From positions 1 through 49,831 of the forward strand of contig NZ_FYDX01000028.1 of the NCBI RefSeq assembly GCF_900187455.1: a DNA stretch of 49,831 nt, written 5' to 3'. The position numbers and the translations under genes are program-made. How positions within the stretch are numbered: the stretch's first letter is position 1; each line of letters begins with the position of its first letter. Origin of the DNA: Pseudomonas sp. Irchel 3E13. GTDB lineage: Bacteria; Pseudomonadota; Gammaproteobacteria; Pseudomonadales; Pseudomonadaceae. Below, piece by piece: positions 45,187 to 49,831 of the stretch. The notes under the pieces were generated by a model that ran no database searches, was not told the DNA's origin, and saw only the letters and a program-made list of their open reading frames with translations.

Positions 45187-45309
45187 ATGACTACCAAACT
45201 GCTGCGTTCACTCGCTTTCATCGGACTGCTTAGCCTGCTCGTCGCTTGTGGCGATACTGAGCCTGAGGTTTCGAGCGATAGCGCAGGCCATGGGCACGCG
45301 CACGACTGA
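45187..45309 (+). CDS. Small His-rich lipoprotein
   Basis: A 40-residue product with a lipoprotein signal LLSLLVAC (lipidated Cys about residue 21) and a short acidic tail ending HGHAHD. Such a tiny lipoprotein with a His-rich tail probably binds metal at the membrane. It follows the anchor protein on the same strand and ends 26 nt before the convergent exporter gene. Confidence 0.65.
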   Translation: MTTKLLRSLAFIGLLSLLVACGDTEPEVSSDSAGHGHAHD

Positions 45310-45334
45310 TGACTCAGTCAGAGCCAGGGACGGC

Positions 45335-46639
45335 TCACCGCCGGGGCCATTTACGGTGGTGCTCATCGATGACAAACGAGTGCGTATGAGATTTGCCATC
45401 CGTGACATGAGGATGATCTTCCGAAAGGTCGTCGTGTTGATGCGACACTACCTCGTGCTCATAGTCGGGGTGCCAGATCCATTTGCTCAGCGCCCACGCT
45501 GCCCCAGCGAGCAGCCCTAGCGCAACGAACGCTACCGTGAGGCTCACGCTGGCTCCTAGCCATCCGGCCAACGGATAGGTAATCAGCCAACAGGCATGCG
45601 ACAAGGCGAATTGCGCCGCGAACAGCGCTGGTCGATCCTGAGCCGAAGATGACCGACGCAAGATACGCCCCGACGGCGTTTGTGCCAGGGAATATCCAGC
45701 GCCCAGCACCACCCACAGAACAACCAAGGCCGAATAGCTGGAGATGAAAGCCCCGATCAGCAAACCGACCACCAGGACCGCTCCGCCGGCAAGCATGGCC
45801 TTACGATCGTCCAGACGCTCAAGAAGTCGCGGAAGCAGCAGGGCCACCACCATCGAACCGCCACCGAAAGCCATCAACGCCATGGCCATTGCCCTCTGAT
45901 CCAGCCCAAGCTTCGCCTGAACCAGCACGACCGTATTCACGATCACCATCGCACTGGCTGCAGCAATGGCGAGGTTCAAGGCCAGGAGGCCGCGCAAGCG
46001 CGGGGTACGCAGGAAGATCCGTAGGCCCTTGGTCGTGCGCTCGTAGATACTCCGCTTGGGCCCGCGAACAGCTACCGGCAATACCGCTGAAACCACCATG
46101 GCGGCAGACACGAGAAAACCCACGACGGTGCCACCGAACAGGCTGTGGAAGCTGACCACGGTCAACAGGGCTGCCGCGAGCATCGGACTAATAACACTCT
46201 CTAGGTCATAAGCCAGACGCGAAAGTGATAGCGCCCGGGTGTACTCACGCTCGTCAGGGAGGATGTCGGGGATAGTGGCCTGAAACGTTGGGGTAAACGC
46301 GGCAGATGCAGACTGCTGCACGAAAATCAGCACGTAGACCTGCCAAATCTCGGTGACAAACGGGAGCAACAGCGCCACGGCTGCCCTGACCAGGTCGAGG
46401 GAGACCAGCATGACTTTTCTGGGTAGGTGTTCGGCAAACGCACCGGCAATCGGCGCCACGCCAATGTAGGCCACCATCTTGATCGCGAGCGCAGTACCCA
46501 GGACGGCGCCGGCCTGCGCGCCGGCTAGATCATAGGCCAGAAGCCCAAGCGCTACGGTCGCCAGGCCGGTGCCGATCAAGGCAATCACCTGAGCAATGAA
46601 CAGGTGCCTATAGGTGCGGTTTTTCAGGACAGATAGCAT
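45335..46639 (-). CDS. MFS nickel/cobalt exporter, NreB/NrsD-like
   Basis: A 434-residue major facilitator protein with 12 predicted segments. It opens LSVLKNRTYRHLFIAQVIALIGTGLATVALGLLAYDLAG and ends in a His-rich cytoplasmic tail (HPDYEHEVVSHQHDD, then HPHVTDGKSHTHSF), the hallmark of NreB/NrsD nickel exporters. GGAGGTGCC precedes ATG 46639. It has its own operator (46704-46722) matching that of the sensor locus, so export is co-controlled. Confidence 0.88.
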   Translation of the reverse strand: MLSVLKNRTYRHLFIAQVIALIGTGLATVALGLLAYDLAGAQAGAVLGTALAIKMVAYIGVAPIAGAFAEHLPRKVMLVSLDLVRAAVALLLPFVTEIWQVYVLIFVQQSASAAFTPTFQATIPDILPDEREYTRALSLSRLAYDLESVISPMLAAALLTVVSFHSLFGGTVVGFLVSAAMVVSAVLPVAVRGPKRSIYERTTKGLRIFLRTPRLRGLLALNLAIAAASAMVIVNTVVLVQAKLGLDQRAMAMALMAFGGGSMVVALLLPRLLERLDDRKAMLAGGAVLVVGLLIGAFISSYSALVVLWVVLGAGYSLAQTPSGRILRRSSSAQDRPALFAAQFALSHACWLITYPLAGWLGASVSLTVAFVALGLLAGAAWALSKWIWHPDYEHEVVSHQHDDLSEDHPHVTDGKSHTHSFVIDEHHRKWPRR

Positions 46640-46703
46640 GGCACCTCCGTGCACGGCTGGAGGCGATCTCTATCGCCTGAACTTCATCAGATCGACAACA
46701 GCG

Positions 46704-46722
46704 TATCCCCCCCAGGGGGATA
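46704..46722. promoter_or_regulatory. Metal-sensor operator, copy 2
   Basis: TATCCCCCCCAGGGGGATA shares the TATC7AG5 core with the site at 43239-43257; both are followed by GGTCAA a few bases later. It lies 65 bp upstream of the exporter start. Confidence 0.75.
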
Positions 46723-46791
46723 TGGTCAACGCGATTCCATGCGACTCAGCACGGTCAATGAATGCCCATTGCTTTTAGCCAAATCTGGTTT

Positions 46792-46811
46792 AATGTAGAG
46801 AGAGATACATT
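46792..46811. promoter_or_regulatory. Inverted repeat upstream of chrB
   Basis: AATGTA and TACATT are perfect 6-bp arms separated by GAGAGAGA, 18 bp before the chrB start. It may be the autoregulatory ChrB site or part of the promoter. Confidence 0.45.
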
Positions 46812-46829
46812 TTATGTTGAGATTTCTAC

Positions 46830-47771
46830 ATGATTGATTGGTCGCTACTGATCCTTGGGCTGCCGACGGCCAACGCCACCGAGCGTATGCGCGCCTGGAG
46901 AACCCTGAAGGCCTCTGGTGCAGCTGTGCTGCGCGATGGTGTGTACCTACTGCCAGAACAAAGCGCGGGCCGCGAAACGTTCGAAGCGGTGGAGCGAGAT
47001 GTGCTGGCCATCAACGGCACGGCATTTCTGCTGTCGCTGCCTGAACGCGAGGAACGCTTCAGCGGACTGTTCGACAGAAGCGATGAATACGCCAAGCTGA
47101 TGGAAGAGATTGCGGGCTGCCGGGCCGACCTATCCCCGGATAATGCGCTGCAGACAGCCCGGCAGGTGCGCAAGCTCAGGAAGGCCTTCGGCCAGTTGGC
47201 GGCGATCGACTTCTTCCCAGGCGTGCTCAAAGCCCAAGCCGATTCGGCCCTGCAGGAGCTTGAGAACGCGATTAGCCGAGCACTGTCTTCCGATGAGCCG
47301 AGTGCGCACGATGAGGCCATCAACCAGCTGGAGCGCAGCGAATACCAAGGTCGCCGATGGGCAACGCGAAAGCGCCCATGGGTAGACCGGCTGGCATGTG
47401 CTTGGCTGATCCGACGCTTCATCGATGCCGACGCCCAATTCATTTGGTTGGACAGTCCGAGCGACTGCCCAGGCGACGCGCTCGGCTTTGATTTTGATGG
47501 GGCCAGATTCAGCCACGTTGGCCAGCGGGTTTCCTTCGAAACCCTCATCGAGAGCTTTGCCGTTCAGCAGCCAGGCCTGGCTCGCCTGGCAGGCGTCATC
47601 CACTACCTGGATGTAGGAGGCAACCAACCTTCCGAAGCGCCAGGTATCGAGCGTGTCCTCGCCGGCTTGAGAGAGAGCATTGGCGATGACGATCAACTGA
47701 CAATGGTTGCCGGAGGCATCTTCGATGGCCTGCTGACGGCTTTCGCAAGTGAGGAAGCCCAAAATGGTTAA
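46830..47771 (+). CDS. chrB: ChrB chromate-resistance regulator
   Basis: A 313-residue ChrB. An N-terminal domain begins DWSLLILGLPTANATERMRAWRTLKASGAAVLRDGVYLLP (winged-helix-like), and the C-terminal domain carries RWATRKRPWVDRLACAWLIRRFIDADAQFIW. ChrB senses chromate and controls chrA in other bacteria. It overlaps chrA by 8 nt, so the pair forms one transcript. Confidence 0.92.
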   Translation: MIDWSLLILGLPTANATERMRAWRTLKASGAAVLRDGVYLLPEQSAGRETFEAVERDVLAINGTAFLLSLPEREERFSGLFDRSDEYAKLMEEIAGCRADLSPDNALQTARQVRKLRKAFGQLAAIDFFPGVLKAQADSALQELENAISRALSSDEPSAHDEAINQLERSEYQGRRWATRKRPWVDRLACAWLIRRFIDADAQFIWLDSPSDCPGDALGFDFDGARFSHVGQRVSFETLIESFAVQQPGLARLAGVIHYLDVGGNQPSEAPGIERVLAGLRESIGDDDQLTMVAGGIFDGLLTAFASEEAQNG

Positions 47772-49134
47772 TACCACCTCCGCAGTGAGTGAACAGCCGC
47801 CATCCCAAGCGACTCAGCAGCCGATCGGCCTTTATGAAGCCTTCCTATTCTGGCTCAAGTTAGGCTTCATCAGCTTTGGCGGGCCTGCCGGGCAGATCTC
47901 GATCATGCACCAGGAGCTAGTTGAGCGCCGGCGGTGGATTAGCGAGAAACGGTTTCTGCACGCGCTGAACTACTGCATGTTGCTGCCTGGCCCTGAAGCT
48001 CAGCAGCTCGCCACCTACATCGGCTGGCTCATGCACCGCACCTGGGGCGGGGTGATTGCCGGCGCATTGTTCGTGCTGCCTTCGCTGTTCATCCTGATCG
48101 GTTTGTCGTGGGTCTACATCGCATTTGGCGAGGTACCGGTAGTCGCAGGTATTTTCTATGGCATCAAGCCGGCGGTCACAGCGATTGTCGTTCACGCAGC
48201 CCACCGAATTGGCTCGCGCGCCTTGAAGAATGGCTGGCTGTGGGCCATGGCCGGTGCTTCGTTCGTGGCCATCTTCGCTCTCAATGTGCCATTCCCGCTG
48301 ATCGTGCTGGTGGCCGCCATTATCGGTTATGTAGGTGGTCGCTTAGCTCCAAGCAAATTCGTAATCGGTGGCGGTCATGGCGCCGCGAAGAACAGCTATG
48401 GCCCGGCCCTGATCGATGACGACACCCCCACGCCTGAGCATGCCCGTTTCAGCTGGGGGCATCTGGCACGCCTGCTGCTGGTCGGTGCAGGGCTCTGGGC
48501 ACTGCCCATGGGGCTGCTGACGCTATCGTTTGGCTGGGACGGCACCCTTACGCAAATGGGCTGGTTCTTCACCAAAGCCGCGCTGATGACCTTTGGCGGT
48601 GCATACGCTGTGCTGCCCTATGTTTACCAGGGCGCTGTCGGGCACTACGGGTGGCTGTCACCAACCCAGATGATCGATGGCCTCGCCTTGGGGGAAACCA
48701 CGCCAGGGCCACTGATCATGGTGGTTGCCTTCGTCGGCTTCGTTGGTGGCTACGTGCATCCGATGTTCGGTGCGGAACACCCATTCCTGGCCGGTGCAGT
48801 CGCAGCGAGCCTCGTAACCTGGTTCACCTTCCTGCCGTCGTTCATATTCATTCTCGCCGGTGGCCCATTGGTGGAATCGACCCACAACGAGATGAAATTC
48901 ACCGCACCTCTGACAGGTATCACCGCCGCTGTGGTGGGCGTGATCCTGAACCTCGCCATGTTCTTCGGCTACCACGTGCTTTGGCCGAAAGGCTTCAGCG
49001 GGGCGTTTGACTGGCCATCAGCGGTGATCGCGGTTGCTGCAGCAGTTGCCTTGTTCCGCTTCAAAAGAGGAGTAATTCAGGTGCTGTTTTCCTGTGCAGT
49101 GGCAGGCCTGGCGGTCCATATGTTGCGTATTTGA
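47764..49134 (+). CDS. chrA: ChrA chromate efflux transporter
   Basis: A 456-residue two-domain ChrA (CHR family) transporter that exports chromate. The N-terminal half has LGFISFGGPAGQISIMH and LNYCMLLPGPEAQQLATYIGWL; the second half repeats the pattern in FGGAYAVLPYV and GLALGETTPGPLIMVVAFVGF. About ten to twelve membrane segments are visible. GAGGAAG lies 7 nt before ATG 47764, which I chose over the start 5 codons earlier. Confidence 0.95.
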   Translation: MVNTTSAVSEQPPSQATQQPIGLYEAFLFWLKLGFISFGGPAGQISIMHQELVERRRWISEKRFLHALNYCMLLPGPEAQQLATYIGWLMHRTWGGVIAGALFVLPSLFILIGLSWVYIAFGEVPVVAGIFYGIKPAVTAIVVHAAHRIGSRALKNGWLWAMAGASFVAIFALNVPFPLIVLVAAIIGYVGGRLAPSKFVIGGGHGAAKNSYGPALIDDDTPTPEHARFSWGHLARLLLVGAGLWALPMGLLTLSFGWDGTLTQMGWFFTKAALMTFGGAYAVLPYVYQGAVGHYGWLSPTQMIDGLALGETTPGPLIMVVAFVGFVGGYVHPMFGAEHPFLAGAVAASLVTWFTFLPSFIFILAGGPLVESTHNEMKFTAPLTGITAAVVGVILNLAMFFGYHVLWPKGFSGAFDWPSAVIAVAAAVALFRFKRGVIQVLFSCAVAGLAVHMLRI

Positions 49135-49234
49135 TACCGCTGACCGGTCGGTCACCTTCGGCCGGTTACCGCAACTCAGAGCGCATGCAATCCGGAAAAC
49201 TGGTCGGGTGCTAGGTGGGAAATTGCGTACCACT

Positions 49235-49326
49235 TGACCAGTGAGTCTCACTGACGGTGACCAGCTGTTTGCATTCGACGTGACCACCCAATTGCATTCG
49301 ATCTGACCAGTCATTCGCATCGCTCG
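49235..49326. repeat. Four 23-bp tandem-period direct repeats
   Basis: TGACCA begins at 49235, 49258, 49281 and 49304, exactly 23 bp apart. Units 2 and 3 also share TTGCATTCGA, and unit 4 keeps TTCGCATCG. A related GGAGTCTCACC follows. Multiple phased terminal repeats are typical of the ends of IS21-like elements, where transposase binds side by side. No transposase remains, so this is a probable element remnant. Nothing coding lies in 49135-49471. Confidence 0.55.
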
Positions 49327-49471
49327 AAACCAGGAGTCTCACCAGATGAGGAGCAGGGTTGCTGAGCTATATCGGTGCGCCTTAGCAGCACGATCGAAAT
49401 CAATGCAGCAGACAAGACGGCGGTGCTCGAAACCTTCCAACAGGCTCCGCAGCACGGCCATAAGCGAATAG

Positions 49472-49831
49472 TCAGAGGGTGTCGTTGAACTGATTGATGT
49501 AGGCAACGTGTGCTGGGTTTTGGATTGCTCGCGGACGCAGGGCCTGTACCTGTGCAACCGCATCCTGTACGGGAATGCCACACTCGATCATCAGTCGGGC
49601 TGCGAACAGGCCGGTACGGCCGGAGCCGCCCTTGCAGTGAATGGCGATTGACTCGCCGCTCATCACCAGCGCCTTCAGGCGCTGACGATGTGCCTCCCAT
49701 GCGGCAGCAAAGGGCTCACCAGGTGCTTCGTCATCCTCTACCGGCAGGTGAAACCATTCGAGGCCGAGCAACTGGCACTCCTCAGGAAGCAGATCGATTT
49801 CATTCTGCAGCAGCTCTTCATTTGGCATCAG
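49472..49831 (-). CDS. Dual-specificity phosphatase, 5'-truncated by the window
   Basis: A protein phosphatase of the dual-specificity/tyrosine type. The signature HCKGGSGRTGLFAARLMIECG has the Cys-x5-Arg loop, and an upstream general-acid Asp lies in HLPVEDDEAPG. The frame stays open to the window edge, so the real N-terminus lies beyond 49831; at least 119 residues are visible. Related genes are found near metal-resistance loci, though the link is unexplained. Confidence 0.85.
   Translation of the reverse strand: MMPNEELLQNEIDLLPEECQLLGLEWFHLPVEDDEAPGEPFAAAWEAHRQRLKALVMSGESIAIHCKGGSGRTGLFAARLMIECGIPVQDAVAQVQALRPRAIQNPAHVAYINQFNDTL

Overview
The window looks like a Pseudomonas chromosome, probably of the fluorescens lineage. 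That is inferred from gene content and GC-rich core genes, not from a search. A core block (about 17.95-41.22 kb) is flanked by accessory DNA on both sides.

Region 1 (1-2.5 kb) is mosaic accessory DNA: a permuted NlpC/P60-type hydrolase, a 29-codon LysR-type remnant and a small zinc-ribbon membrane protein. Region 2 (about 2.51-17.95 kb) is an integrated island. It begins at a copy of the 3' end of a tmRNA-like gene (CCCCGGCTCCACCAAA) and ends at a copy lacking one base. It carries a P4-type integrase, a DUF3987 protein, a second tyrosine recombinase with two small coupled genes, a divergent vsr/dcm pair, and a four-gene operon: MORC-like GHKL ATPase, Z1-domain helicase-like protein, DUF4420 PD-(D/E)XK nuclease and AIPR-domain protein. 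Together these make a probable composite restriction-modification/anti-phage system. The operon is visibly more A+T rich than the core.

Region 3 (18.2-25.3 kb) is a nucleoside/purine uptake locus: BMP-type ABC transporter, 2OG-Fe oxygenase and Tsx-like outer membrane channel. Three promoter-like sequences with GG-N10-GC spacing suggest sigma-54 (nitrogen) control. Region 4 (25.4-30.9 kb) is an RNA-repair locus: an RlaP-like nucleotidyltransferase, RtcB ligase and a slipin, divergent from the sigma-54 activator RtcR. The slipin-rtcB leader holds two abutting tRNA-like RNAs without a 7-nt anticodon loop, downstream of a sigma-54 promoter. This is the most interesting item in the window.

Region 5 (31-41.2 kb) is ordinary core: Lrp regulator, LysE exporter, HAD phosphatases, alcohol dehydrogenase, FecI/FecR/TonB-receptor iron uptake, TesB and GNAT. 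A histone deacetylase-like gene is cut after about 131 codons, marking the insertion point of Region 6.

Region 6 (41.2-49.8 kb) is a metal-resistance island. It has an InrS/RcnR/CsoR-family sensor, YqaA and TraX membrane proteins, His-rich secreted proteins, HupE/UreJ and a nickel-type MFS exporter with a His-rich tail, plus chrB-chrA chromate resistance. Two near-identical C7-A-G5 operators link the sensor locus and the exporter. The window ends with a 23-bp repeat array and a partial dual-specificity phosphatase.
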